From: DASSJT01 sp035691065
Lineage (GTDB): Bacteria; Actinomycetota; Actinomycetes; Actinomycetales; Dermatophilaceae
Length of the DNA: 64,000 nt
Reading direction: 5' to 3'
NCBI GenBank assembly: GCA_035691065.1
Contig: DASSJT010000157.1
Coordinates: 1 to 64,000, forward strand
Made by a program: the position numbers and the translations under genes. Position 1 is the first letter of the stretch. Every line of letters starts with the position of its first letter. Under the pieces are notes generated by a model. The model was not told the origin of the DNA, did not search any database, and saw only the letters and a list, made by a program, of their open reading frames with translations. This document shows positions 10,808-19,243 of the stretch, piece by piece.

Positions 10808-11740
10808 TCACCACCCTTGGAGCCGGTCGAGCGCTCGCTGGAGGTCCTCGGGGTACTGGCTCTCGAAGGTGACCCACTCACCCGAGCCCGGGTGCTCGAA
10901 ACCCAGGCCGACGGCGTGGAGCCACTGCCGCTCCAGGCCGAGGCGTGCAGCGAGCCGCGGGTCGGCGCCGTAGGTGAGGTCCCCGCAGATCGGGTGCCGC
11001 ACCGCGGCGAAGTGGACGCGGATCTGGTGAGTGCGCCCGGTCTCGATGTGGACCTCGAGCAGGGAGGCGTGCCTGAAGGCCTCGATCAGCTCGTAGTGGG
11101 TGACGGCATGCTTCCCGGACTCCATCACCGCGAACTTGTAGTCGTGGCCAGGGTGGCGCCCGATCGGGGCATCGATGGTGCCCACGAGTGGATCGGGCAG
11201 GCCCTGGACGAGAGCGTGGTAGGTCTTGTCGACCTTGCGCGTCTTGAAGGCGCGCTTGAGCACCGAGTAGGCCCGCTCGCTCTTGCAGACGACCATCAGG
11301 CCCGACGTGCCCACATCGAGCCGGCTGACGACACCCTGGCGCTCGCTGGCTCCTGAGGTCGAGATGCGGTAGCCCGCCGCGGCCAGACCGCCCAGGACCG
11401 TCGGGCCGGTCCAGCCCACGCTCGGGTGTGCCGCCACGCCGGCCGGTTTGTCGACCACGACGATGTCGGCGTCGTCGTGGACGATGGCCATGCCGGGCAC
11501 GGGCTCGGCCACGACGCTCAGGGTGGGGCTGGGAGTCGGCTTGGGCAGGGTCACCTCGAGCAGGTCACCGGCGCTCACCCGATCCGACTTGCCCGCGAGT
11601 CGGTGGTTGACCTGCACCTCGCCGGCCATGGCCAGGTCGGCCGCCTTCGTGCGCGAGACGCCGAACAGCCGGGCGAGGGCGGCGTCGACTCGCTCACCCT
11701 CGAGGCCGTCAGGCACCAGGAGGGTGCGCGCGTCGGTCAT
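10808..11740 (-). CDS. rluD: 23S rRNA pseudouridine synthase, RluA/RluD family
   Basis: A 310-residue RNA-modifying enzyme. Residues 14-65 form an S4 RNA-binding domain (GERVDAALARLFGVSR); the synthase core follows with the catalytic aspartate D142 in the S-R-L-D142-V-G-T-S-G motif. Members isomerise uridines in 23S rRNA helix 69 or elsewhere; the exact site is assumed from family resemblance and from its usual place next to lspA. The ATG overlaps the lspA stop as ATGA, so translation is coupled. Three hairpins downstream separate it from dnaE. Confidence 0.9.
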   Translation of the reverse strand: MTDARTLLVPDGLEGERVDAALARLFGVSRTKAADLAMAGEVQVNHRLAGKSDRVSAGDLLEVTLPKPTPSPTLSVVAEPVPGMAIVHDDADIVVVDKPAGVAAHPSVGWTGPTVLGGLAAAGYRISTSGASERQGVVSRLDVGTSGLMVVCKSERAYSVLKRAFKTRKVDKTYHALVQGLPDPLVGTIDAPIGRHPGHDYKFAVMESGKHAVTHYELIEAFRHASLLEVHIETGRTHQIRVHFAAVRHPICGDLTYGADPRLAARLGLERQWLHAVGLGFEHPGSGEWVTFESQYPEDLQRALDRLQGW

Positions 11741-12549
11741 GCAGGGCCCTCCGTGCCGCGGCGCTGGGGCGCACGGGATGCCTGTCCGCCTCCGGAATCG
11801 CCCCTCGGCGACGTGGCCGCCTCCGCGTCGGCAGCGGCACCGCCGGCAGCCTCACTGGCACCACCGCCGGCAGCCTCACTGGCACCATCGCCGGCAGGGA
11901 CGCTGGCAGCATCGGTGCCGGCATCGATGCCATCGGTGGGGGCACCGCTGGCGCCATCGGCCGCGTTGTCCTCATGACGGCCCTGATGCGGGCGCGACCC
12001 GTCTACGCCGAGCCCGCGCATGGCGAGCGTCGCGATGAACAAGGCAGCCCCGACGATCGCGACATCTGCCACGTTGCCGATGAACCAGCCGAAGTAGTCG
12101 ATGAAGTCGACCACGTGGCCCCGTCCCGGACCGGGTGAGCGCACCAGCCGGTCGACCAGGTTGCCGACCGAGCCGCCAAGCAGGAGCCCGAGCGCCCACG
12201 CCCAGGCCAGGCTGCCGAGCCGACGGGCGGTCGCCACGGTGAACACCAGCACCGCGCAGGCGATGAGGGTCAGGACCCAGGTGGCCCCATGCCCGATCGA
12301 GAAGGCAGCGCCGGCGTTGCGGATGAGGTTGAGCCGGATCGCCGACCCGACCACGTTGATCGGCTCTCCCGGCACCAGGCTGTGCAGTGCCCAGGCCTTC
12401 GTCAGCTGGTCGGCCGCGAGCGTGGCCACCGCGACGACGGCGAGGGTGACAAAGAGCCTGCGGCGTGCTCGCAGCTGGGATGCCGGCTCCGCGTCGACGT
12501 CGTGCGCGGCGATCAGCGGCGCTCCTGCTTCGTTTTGCATGTCAGGCAT
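11737..12549 (-). CDS. lspA: Lipoprotein signal peptidase II with a low-complexity tail
   Basis: A roughly 270-residue membrane aspartyl protease that removes signal peptides from prolipoproteins. Four membrane helices span about residues 32-180. The catalytic aspartates are D133 in G-N-L-V-D-R and D162 in N-V-A-D-V-A-I. After residue 183 comes an extra tail of about 85 residues rich in Gly, Ala and Asp, partly built from a 24-base direct repeat (about 11849-11897); typical LspA ends soon after the last helix. The start is uncertain: ATG at 12549 or 12540, neither with a clear ribosome site, both overlapping the end of the upstream zinc-finger gene, which implies coupled translation. Confidence 0.9.
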   Translation of the reverse strand: MPDMQNEAGAPLIAAHDVDAEPASQLRARRRLFVTLAVVAVATLAADQLTKAWALHSLVPGEPINVVGSAIRLNLIRNAGAAFSIGHGATWVLTLIACAVLVFTVATARRLGSLAWAWALGLLLGGSVGNLVDRLVRSPGPGRGHVVDFIDYFGWFIGNVADVAIVGAALFIATLAMRGLGVDGSRPHQGRHEDNAADGASGAPTDGIDAGTDAASVPAGDGASEAAGGGASEAAGGAAADAEAATSPRGDSGGGQASRAPQRRGTEGPA

Positions 12550-13805
12550 AGGGTCGCACGCGGAGCGGCCTGCAGGCGAAGTTTGCCGATGGGGTTGCCG
12601 CACGACTCGCAGATCCCGTAGGTGCCGTCATCGAGGCGCTCCAGCGCATGGAGGTTCTGGATCAGCAGGTGTCGGGCGTTGTCAGCGACGGCGATCTCCT
12701 GCTCGCGCTCGAACGTCTTGGCCCCGGCGTCGGCCTGGTCGTCACCGGCCCCGTCGCCGGCATCGCGCATCAGGTCGACCAGGTCGGACTCGGCCAGCGA
12801 GATCTCGGCCTTGAGGCGCCGCACCTCGGCCTCGATCTCGCGGCGTACTTCGGCGAGCTCCTCGGGAGTCCACGGCGACTCGTCGTCGCGGACGCGCAGC
12901 GCGGATGCCGCCTGCTTGGCCGCGCGGGTCGAGGCGGCAGCGGCCGTGGTGGTCCGCTTGGCCGGAGTCGCCTTGGTGGCGGCTGGGGCCTTCGCCGGAG
13001 CGGCCCTCTTCGCCGGTGCGGCCTTCTTCGCTGGAGCGGCCTTCTTCGCCGCCGCGACCTTCTTCGATGGAGCGGCCTTCTTCGCCGCCGCAGCCGGGGG
13101 GGCCTTCTTGGCAGCTGTCGCCTTCCGGCCGCCCGACGCCGCGGCGGCGGTCTTGGTGTCGGGGGCGCTGGACGCCGTCTTCTGAGGCACCGTTCTCTTT
13201 TCCGTTGCTGTGCGTGCGAACGCGGATGGTGATGCGGCCGCCGGTTTCCCTGCGGCTTTCTGCGCTTTCGAGGAGGCGGCGGCTCCCTTTGTCGTGGACT
13301 CGGCCCTGGCCGCCGGCTTTCGAGTGGTGCTCTTCGCGGCGGTCTTGGCGCTCGGCGCCGCTGCGGCTGCGCTCTTGGCGGGAGTGGACTTCGCGGTCGC
13401 CGGTTTGGCCGCTGCGCGCTTGGCGGGAGCCGACTTTGCGGCAGTGGTCGCCTTGCTGGCCGTCGTCTTGGCTGTCGCCGTCTTGCTGGCCGCAGCCTTG
13501 GTGGTGGAGGCCTTGCCGGTCGTCGTCCTGCTGGAGGTCTTGCTGCCCGTCGTCTTGCTGGTGGTCGTCTTGCTGGTGGTGGCCTTGCTGGCGGTCCCAG
13601 ATCCACCCGCGGTGCGGCCGCGGCCTGCAGTGCCGGCCGCCTTCTTGGCCGCGCTCGTGACAGCGGAGCGGGCAGCCGAGGCCACCCGCTGTGCCACGCC
13701 GCGTGCTGAGCGGCCCCCAGTCTGCTGGGCCGACCCGGCTTGAGACGCGGCCGAGGACCGAGGCGGCGGCTGCTGCTCCGCCGATGCTGTCTTCTTCGCT
13801 GCCAT
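12513..13805 (-). CDS. TraR/DksA-type zinc-finger protein with long Lys/Ala-rich N-terminal region
   Basis: A 430-residue protein in two parts. Residues 1 to about 300 are Ala, Lys, Thr, Ser and Pro rich, with AAKKAAPAKK-like repeats as in histone H1 or mycobacterial HU tails, so they may bind DNA or RNA. The C-terminal 120 residues form a DksA/TraR coiled coil and a four-cysteine zinc finger (C399-x2-C402 and C420-x2-C423, context YGICESCGNPI). DksA-like proteins act in the secondary channel of RNA polymerase. The start at the MAAKKTAS methionine (13805) avoids an unsupported N-terminal leader. It overlaps lspA and follows an AT-richer putative promoter region around 13860-13910. Confidence 0.82.
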   Translation of the reverse strand: MAAKKTASAEQQPPPRSSAASQAGSAQQTGGRSARGVAQRVASAARSAVTSAAKKAAGTAGRGRTAGGSGTASKATTSKTTTSKTTGSKTSSRTTTGKASTTKAAASKTATAKTTASKATTAAKSAPAKRAAAKPATAKSTPAKSAAAAAPSAKTAAKSTTRKPAARAESTTKGAAASSKAQKAAGKPAAASPSAFARTATEKRTVPQKTASSAPDTKTAAAASGGRKATAAKKAPPAAAAKKAAPSKKVAAAKKAAPAKKAAPAKRAAPAKAPAATKATPAKRTTTAAAASTRAAKQAASALRVRDDESPWTPEELAEVRREIEAEVRRLKAEISLAESDLVDLMRDAGDGAGDDQADAGAKTFEREQEIAVADNARHLLIQNLHALERLDDGTYGICESCGNPIGKLRLQAAPRATLCLTCKTKQERR

Positions 13806-14080
13806 GGCTGGCCCCTCGCCTCTCGACGTCCTCGGTGAACGCACTCAGGTGCGCCAGAGAATAAGCGCACCCCCGGTCTAATCAAAGTCCAAAACGCAAT
13901 AATCGGTTCCCACGCCCAAGTGCTGCGCCCGAGCCTTCGGCCTTCTCCCCAGACCGAGCCTTGCGCGCGCACCGAGCCTTCGAGCACCAAGCTTGGGAAC
14001 CCACGACCGGTGTGCCGGTCCAATGCTCCACGCTGTACGGCCATTGTCCAGGGTCTATGGTCCCACTGCGGTGCGACCGC

Positions 14081-14186
14081 GGTCCCGCCACCCGGGTCCG
14101 CCACCGCGGTCCCGCCACCCGGGTCTGCCACCCGGGTCTGCCACGCGAGTCCGCCACCCGGGTCCGCCCCCCGAGTCCGCTACCGC
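14081..14186. repeat. 13-bp tandem repeat, eight copies
   Basis: Eight imperfect copies of a 13-14 base unit of the type GGGTCYGCCACCC run without interruption. They create long spurious open frames on both strands. They lie just beyond the wag31 terminator. Confidence 0.8.
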
Positions 14187-14215
14187 GCTGTCACCCTGCC
14201 CAACCCAAGCAGAAA

Positions 14216-14240
14216 GGGCGCCCGCGCGCGGCGGGCGCCC
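14216..14240 (-). terminator. Intrinsic terminator of wag31
   Basis: A perfect 10-bp stem (14216-14225 with 14231-14240, five-base loop) is followed on the minus strand by TTTCT, about 50 bases after the wag31 stop. Confidence 0.75.
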
Positions 14241-14290
14241 CTTCACGGCGCACTGGTGACGGTCGAAAGACGTCGAGAAGAACCCAGACC

Positions 14291-15484
14291 TCAGACCTTC
14301 TGTCCCTTGGGCTCCTCGACGCCGCTGTGGTCGAGCTCCTGGAGCTGTCCCTCGATGTAGGCGCGCAGCCGAGCGCGGTAGTCCCGCTCGAAGGTGCGCA
14401 GCTCCTCGATCTTGCGCTCCAGGATGGAACGCTCCCGCCCGAGCTCCTCGAGGATCTGTGCCTTCTTCTGCTGCGCCTCGTGGAGCATGCCCGTCGAGCG
14501 CTCACGAGCCTCCGTGATCATCTGCTCGTGGCGCTCGGTGGCCTCGGCGATCAGCTGGTCGTGGCGGTTCTGTCCGGCGCCGAGCAGCTGGTCGTGGCGG
14601 GCCTGCGCGGTGGCCATGAGCTCGTCGTGACGGCCCTGCGCCTCGGCCAGCAGGTCGCGATGCCGGCTCTCACCCTCGGCGATGAGCGCGTCGCGCTTCT
14701 GGATGCCCTCGCTCACGTGCTCGTCGTGCAGGCGCTGGGCCAGGGCGATCACGCCTGCGGCACTGCCTCCACCCACTGCGGCCATCTCTGCGGTGTTGGT
14801 GTCGACACCTTGGGAGCGCAGGTTGGTGGCTTGGGCCCGCGCGTCGGTCAGGTCGCGCTGGGCGACCTCGTGGTCGGCCCGCGCGGCCTCGGCGTCGCGC
14901 CGGGCGATCTCGGCGTCGCGCCGGGCCATCTCGGCACGCTGGCGGGCCTCGCTCTCGGCCGCTTCGGCTCGCTTGCTCGCCTCGCGCTCGGCGCTCTCGG
15001 CGTTGGACTTGGCTCGCGCGATGCGCTCCGCAGCCTCCCGCTCCGCCTCTTCGGCGCGCGCCGTCACGGTGGCGATGCGCTCGTCGGCGTCGCGCGTCGC
15101 CTTGTCGAGGTCGCCCTGGGCAAGAGCCGCCTGGCGCTGGCGCTCCTGCTCGAGCTCCCGCACGGCGGCCTCGCGAGCCTGCTTCTCGTCGCTCAGCAGG
15201 CGCTGGAGGTCGTAGTTGCGACGCTCCAGGTCCTGGTGCTTGGCCTGCAGGGCCTTCAGCTCGGCAGTGTCCATGCCGGGCGCTGAGATCGGCATCGCCG
15301 ACATTCCGCGGCCCTGGCGGCAGTCGTTGAGCTGCCCGCGCAGGTCTTCGCCGTCCTTGGTCAGGCGACGCATCTCCGCGACGACCTCGTCGAGGAAGTC
15401 GTCGACTTCCCGCTCGTCGTACCCGCGCCGGAACTGGGTTTGGGTGAATGTCTTGTTGAGGACGTCTTCAGGGGAGAGCGCCAT
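14291..15484 (-). CDS. wag31: DivIVA/Wag31 polar growth protein
   Basis: A 397-residue cytoplasmic coiled-coil protein that marks curved membrane at poles and septa and directs wall growth in actinobacteria. The first 40 residues are the DivIVA membrane-binding domain (LSPEDVLNKTF, then RGYDEREVDDFLDE). The rest is a long heptad coiled coil; near residues 255-330 a 12-13 residue unit beginning R-H-x-x-L/M repeats about six times. It is longer than mycobacterial Wag31 and close to streptomycete DivIVA. The ATG at 15484 has a GAGGTGA ribosome site 5 bases upstream; the longer open frame is not needed. It follows yggT and sepF in the usual order. Confidence 0.92.
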   Translation of the reverse strand: MALSPEDVLNKTFTQTQFRRGYDEREVDDFLDEVVAEMRRLTKDGEDLRGQLNDCRQGRGMSAMPISAPGMDTAELKALQAKHQDLERRNYDLQRLLSDEKQAREAAVRELEQERQRQAALAQGDLDKATRDADERIATVTARAEEAEREAAERIARAKSNAESAEREASKRAEAAESEARQRAEMARRDAEIARRDAEAARADHEVAQRDLTDARAQATNLRSQGVDTNTAEMAAVGGGSAAGVIALAQRLHDEHVSEGIQKRDALIAEGESRHRDLLAEAQGRHDELMATAQARHDQLLGAGQNRHDQLIAEATERHEQMITEARERSTGMLHEAQQKKAQILEELGRERSILERKIEELRTFERDYRARLRAYIEGQLQELDHSGVEEPKGQKV

Positions 15485-15557
15485 GTAGTCACCTCGAATG
15501 AGATCTCGTTCAGTGCGTCGGTACAGCATCCCAGATCATCCGGGATTCGGCACAACC

Positions 15558-15839
15558 CTAGATGATCTGCAAAAGCACCGAGACCAAGAGCATCAGGACG
15601 AGGAAGGCGAGGTCGAGCTGGACCGCTCCGAGGCGCAGCGGGGGCACCACGCGGCGCAGGGCTTTGAGCGGCGGGTCGGTGATGGTGTAGACCCCCTCGG
15701 CGATGACGAGCATCACACCGCGGGGTCGCCAGTCACGGGAGAACGCCTGCACCCAGTCCAGGACGAGGCGGCCGATGAGGACGATCAGGAAGAGGAACAG
15801 GACGAAGTTGAGGATCCCGCGGACGATGTTGAAGCCCAT
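15558..15839 (-). CDS. YggT family membrane protein
   Basis: A 93-residue protein with two hydrophobic segments (about residues 8-28 and 72-92) around a conserved R-x-L-x-D-W and an I-T-D-P-x-L-x-x-x-R-R motif, which define the YggT family. Its role is not settled; it is regularly found between sepF and divIVA and is assumed to help division or osmotic balance. It reads in line with sepF, 42 bases after its stop. Confidence 0.88.
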   Translation of the reverse strand: MGFNIVRGILNFVLFLFLIVLIGRLVLDWVQAFSRDWRPRGVMLVIAEGVYTITDPPLKALRRVVPPLRLGAVQLDLAFLVLMLLVSVLLQII

Positions 15840-15881
15840 GCCGAGAGCGTCGGTGAGAAGTCTGTGAGCCGGCTGTGAGGA

Positions 15882-16355
15882 TCAGCTCTGGTTGAACAGG
15901 GAACGGGTTGCCGGCGAGGGGGTCCCCTCCTCCGCGGCTACCTCGACGTGGGCCGGTGACAGAAGGAAGACCTTCGAGGTGACCCGCTCGATCGAGCCGT
16001 GCAAGCCGAACACCAGACCGGCGGCGAAGTCGACCAGGCGCTTGGCGTCGGCGTCGTCCATGTCCGAGAGGTTCATGATCACCGGCGTCCCCTCGCGGAA
16101 GTTCTCCCCGATGTTCTTGGCCTCGTTGTAGGTGCGGGGGTGGATCGTGGTGATGCGGTTGAGCGTGCCGACCTCCACGTCGCGCACGACCCGGGCGACG
16201 GGCGTGCGCTGTGGCAGGTGGGCCACCTCGGCCTGGCGCTCGTGGTGCTGCTCTGCGGGCGACTCGTCGTAGTCGTCGTAGTCGTATCCCTCGTAGCGCT
16301 CGTCCTCCTCGGCAAGGCCGAGGTAGACCATCGTCTTGCGCAGCGCGCCAGCCAT
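15882..16355 (-). CDS. sepF: Cell division protein SepF
   Basis: A 157-residue cytoplasmic protein that tethers FtsZ to the membrane and bundles its filaments. A short N-terminal amphipathic segment (MAGALRKTMVYLGL) is the membrane anchor, followed by an acidic linker rich in Tyr and Asp, then the SepF core (about residues 65-150). The ATG has a GGAGGAATC ribosome site. In actinobacteria lacking FtsA and ZipA, SepF is the main FtsZ anchor, which agrees with the FtsZ tail conserved at 17918. Confidence 0.93.
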   Translation of the reverse strand: MAGALRKTMVYLGLAEEDERYEGYDYDDYDESPAEQHHERQAEVAHLPQRTPVARVVRDVEVGTLNRITTIHPRTYNEAKNIGENFREGTPVIMNLSDMDDADAKRLVDFAAGLVFGLHGSIERVTSKVFLLSPAHVEVAAEEGTPSPATRSLFNQS

Positions 16356-16418
16356 GAGATTCCTCCATGCGTCTGGTTCAGGCCCTGCTGCCTGCCTGGC
16401 CTGCTTCCGTGATTGAAG

Positions 16419-17114
16419 TTACCGGTGTGACGTGCGGGAACCGAGGATTGCCGTGCCGACACGCAGGTGTGTCGCACCGTGCTCGATGGCCTGCTCCAGG
16501 TCGCCGCTCATGCCGGCCGAGATCCAGTCTGCCTCCGGATGGCGCTGTCGTATGCCGGCCGCCACCTCCCGAAGCATCCCGAAAGCGACTGCCGGGTCGG
16601 CTCCGAGCGGGGCAATCGCCATCACGCCGCGCAGGTGCAGGCGTGTTGACCTCGCGATGGCGTCGGCGATCTCGAGGGCACCCTGTGTCGAGGCACCGCC
16701 CCGGCCGGGTTCGTGGTCGAGACCGACCTGGACCAGGGCGTCGACGCTCCGCCCCGCTGCGGCGAGCCCCCGCTCGAGCGCCGCCACCAGCTTCGGCCGG
16801 TCCACCGACTCCACGACGTCGGCGTAGCGGGCCACCAGCGCGGCCTTGTTGGACTGAAGCTGGCCGATGAAGTGCACCGACACCCGTTCGCGGTGCTTCA
16901 GCTCGGCGACCTTGTGAGCGGCCTCCTGGGCGCGGTTCTCCCCGATGTCGGTGACGCCCAGGTCGGCCAGCAGGTCGACGTCGGATGCGGGGAAGAACTT
17001 GGTCACGACGACCAGGGTGATCTCGTCGGGCGAGCGGCCGGAACGCTCGCAGGCCGTGGCGATCCTTGCTCGCACCCGTTCCAGCCCGGCCGCGAGCTCC
17101 TCGCGACGCGTCAT
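16419..17114 (-). CDS. YggS/YBL036C-type PLP-binding protein
   Basis: A 231-residue protein with a type III fold binding pyridoxal phosphate. The PLP lysine lies in V-V-V-T-K-F, and the family motif G-E-N-R-A-Q-E and the S-x-G-M-S-x-D phosphate site are present. It keeps vitamin B6 levels balanced rather than acting as a racemase. The ATG at 17114 overlaps the pgeF stop (ATGA), so the longer open frame is out of place. Confidence 0.92.
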   Translation of the reverse strand: MTRREELAAGLERVRARIATACERSGRSPDEITLVVVTKFFPASDVDLLADLGVTDIGENRAQEAAHKVAELKHRERVSVHFIGQLQSNKAALVARYADVVESVDRPKLVAALERGLAAAGRSVDALVQVGLDHEPGRGGASTQGALEIADAIARSTRLHLRGVMAIAPLGADPAVAFGMLREVAAGIRQRHPEADWISAGMSGDLEQAIEHGATHLRVGTAILGSRTSHR

Positions 17115-17836
17115 GCGTGCCTCAGCAGCACCACGCCCGCCGTGCGACCGGTCTGGCCGTCTCGGCGGTAGGAGAAGAGCCGCTCGTCCTCCCGGGTGCA
17201 GCCGCTGACCCAGGTGACCGAGACCTTCTCGTCGCGCAGCTGGGCTACCACCCCGGCCGCCACGTCGATCGCCGCCGTGCCGGTCCACGACACAGTGCGC
17301 GACTCCCGCGACACCGCGGCGGCGGCCTCGCGCATCTCGATCGGCACCTCGTAGCAGCGGCCGCACACCGACGGGCCTACCACGGCCTCGATGTCCTGGG
17401 CCCCGATGTCGCGCATGGCTTCGACGGCGGCGGGAACCACGCCCGCGACCATGCCGGGGCGGCCGGCGTGCACGGCGGCCACCACCCCGCGCTCCCGATC
17501 GGCCAGCAGCACCGGAGAGCAGTCGGCGACGAGCACGCACAGCGCCAGCCCGGGCACCGCCGTCACCAGGGCATCTGCCGCGGGCGGGACGCCGTCGGCC
17601 CAGGGACCCTCGGCGACCGCCACGTCGGAGCCGTGGCACTGGTCCATGAACAGGAGCCGGCCCGGATCGATGCCCAGCGATGTCGCCAGCCGGGCGCGGT
17701 TCTCGGTGACGTGCCCGGGCGAGTCGCCCACACGAGCACCGAGGTTGAGGCCGGCATACGCTCCCTCGCTCACCCCGCCGAGCCGCTGTGTGAACCCCCG
17801 GTCGAGGAGCTCGTCCTGCTCGCGCCAGAAGAACAC
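17111..17836 (-). CDS. pgeF: Purine nucleoside phosphorylase, YfiH/laccase-domain family
   Basis: A 241-residue enzyme of the DUF152 (multicopper polyphenol oxidase-like) family; characterised members phosphorolyse or deaminate purine nucleosides, and the family corrects peptidoglycan-precursor errors in E. coli. Zinc-site motifs are visible: M-D-Q-C-H-G-S, V-A-D-C-S-P and V-H-A-G. I chose GTG at 17836 because a TAGCGT -10 box ends exactly 6 bases before it, as for other leaderless genes here; GTG at 17842 directly abuts that box and is less likely. It lies between ftsZ and yggS, its usual place. Confidence 0.88.
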   Translation of the reverse strand: MFFWREQDELLDRGFTQRLGGVSEGAYAGLNLGARVGDSPGHVTENRARLATSLGIDPGRLLFMDQCHGSDVAVAEGPWADGVPPAADALVTAVPGLALCVLVADCSPVLLADRERGVVAAVHAGRPGMVAGVVPAAVEAMRDIGAQDIEAVVGPSVCGRCYEVPIEMREAAAAVSRESRTVSWTGTAAIDVAAGVVAQLRDEKVSVTWVSGCTREDERLFSYRRDGQTGRTAGVVLLRHA

Positions 17837-17917
17837 GGCCACACGCTATCGCCCGGACCGGCCGGACCTGGCGCTGCCCTCGCCGAGGGCGAGGGCAGCG
17901 ATGGCGTGGCGGCGCAG

Positions 17918-19243
17918 CTACTTCAGGAAGTCCGGGACGTCGAGGTCGTCGCCGTCGTCGAAGGTCACGGTGCGGGGCGGGTGCTGCGCCGCGGCCACCC
18001 GCTCGGCGTCGTGCCGGGCTGGGACGGCGCCGTCGGCAGCCGACTGGTGCGCGGCGGCATCTGCTGCCCCCGCGGAGGCGAACTGCGCGCCGGCCGACGG
18101 GACGGCCTCGTGGGGAACGTGCGGGTGGCTCTGCTGGAGGACGGGCGCGTGCGCCTGTGCGTGGACGGGCGGAATCGCGGTGGAGACCGGCGCCCCGGCC
18201 GGGCGGTGAACCGATCCGTTGGTGTGGTTGACCTGCTGCGGCCGGGATGAGCCCTGGATGGTGCCGAGGGCACGGTCGTCGTTGCGCCGGATGGGCGCGC
18301 CGCCGTCGAAGCCGGCCGCGATGACGGTGACCCGGACCTCGTCGCCGAGCGCGTCGTCGATGACCGCGCCGAAGATGATATTGGCCTCGGGGTGGGCGGC
18401 CTCCTGGACCAGCTTGGCCGCCTCGTTGATCTCGAACAGACCCAGGTCACTGCCGCCCTGGATCGACAGGAGCACACCGTGGGCGCCGTCGATGCTGGCC
18501 TCCAGCAGCGGGCTGGAGATGGCGAGCTCGGCAGCCTGGACGGCGCGGTCCTCGCCCCGGGAGGAGCCGATGCCCATGAGCGCCGACCCGGCCCCCTGCA
18601 TCACGGACTTGACGTCGGCGAAGTCGAGGTTGATGAGACCGGGCGTCGTGATGAGGTCGGTGATGCCCTGGACCCCGGAGAGCAGCACCTGGTCGGCACT
18701 GCGGAAGGCGTCGAGCATGCTGACGGCGCGGTCGCTGATGGACAGCAGCCGGTCGTTGGGGATGACGATGAGGGTGTCGACCTCCTCGCGGAGGCTTCCG
18801 ATGCCCGACTCGGCCTGGTTGGCGCGGCGGCGGCCTTCGAAGGTGAACGGGCGGGTGACCACGCCGATCGTGAGCGCCCCCAGCGACTTGGCGATCTTGG
18901 CGACGACCGGGGCACCCCCGGTGCCGGTGCCGCCGCCCTCGCCGGCGGTCACGAACACCATGTCGGCGCCCTTGAGCACCTCTTCGATCTCCTCGGAGTG
19001 GTCGTCGGCTGCCCTGCGCCCCACCTCGGGGTCTGCGCCGGCGCCCAGGCCGCGGGTCAGCTCCCGCCCCACGTCGAGCTTCACGTCGGCATCGCTCATG
19101 AGCAGGGCCTGGGCATCGGTGTTGATGGCAATGAACTCGACGCCCTTGAGGCCGACCTCGATCATCCGGTTGATGGCGTTGACGCCGCCCCCGCCGATGC
19201 CGACGACCTTGATGACGGCCAGGTAATTCTGCGGTGCTGCCAC
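17918..19243 (-). CDS. ftsZ: Cell division GTPase FtsZ
   Basis: A 441-residue tubulin homologue that builds the division ring. The GTP-binding tubulin signature G-G-G-T-G-T-G is at residues 103-109, the T7 loop (N-x-D-F-A-D) at about residues 205-210, and the conserved C-terminal peptide ends V-P-D-F-L-K and would bind SepF and FtsW. The start is the GTG at 19243: GGAGAGG lies 9 bases upstream, and the protein then begins six residues before NYLAVIKVVG, as in mycobacterial FtsZ. The ATG at 19261 would itself overlap that ribosome site. A 340-base upstream gap probably holds its own promoter. Confidence 0.96.
   Translation of the reverse strand: MAAPQNYLAVIKVVGIGGGGVNAINRMIEVGLKGVEFIAINTDAQALLMSDADVKLDVGRELTRGLGAGADPEVGRRAADDHSEEIEEVLKGADMVFVTAGEGGGTGTGGAPVVAKIAKSLGALTIGVVTRPFTFEGRRRANQAESGIGSLREEVDTLIVIPNDRLLSISDRAVSMLDAFRSADQVLLSGVQGITDLITTPGLINLDFADVKSVMQGAGSALMGIGSSRGEDRAVQAAELAISSPLLEASIDGAHGVLLSIQGGSDLGLFEINEAAKLVQEAAHPEANIIFGAVIDDALGDEVRVTVIAAGFDGGAPIRRNDDRALGTIQGSSRPQQVNHTNGSVHRPAGAPVSTAIPPVHAQAHAPVLQQSHPHVPHEAVPSAGAQFASAGAADAAAHQSAADGAVPARHDAERVAAAQHPPRTVTFDDGDDLDVPDFLK

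Larger units (their letters stand above)
13806..14290. other. Intergenic gap with promoter region, tandem repeats and terminator
   Basis: The 485 bases between the TraR-like gene and wag31 hold no supported gene. From right to left they carry the wag31 terminator (14216-14240), a 13-bp tandem array (14081-14186), and an unusually AT-rich stretch near 13870-13905 that probably contains the promoter of the TraR-like gene. I could not assign -35/-10 boxes with confidence. Confidence 0.5.

Noticed and set aside
12770..14131. A 453-codon minus-strand frame
   Set aside because: It is a shifted reading of the Lys/Ala-rich gene plus the 13-bp repeat array; the protein is Arg/Pro noise and has no ribosome site.
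15484..15529. Longer N-terminus for the Wag31 gene
   Set aside because: The in-frame start at 15529 adds 15 residues before the conserved DivIVA domain and lacks a ribosome site; the ATG at 15484 has one.
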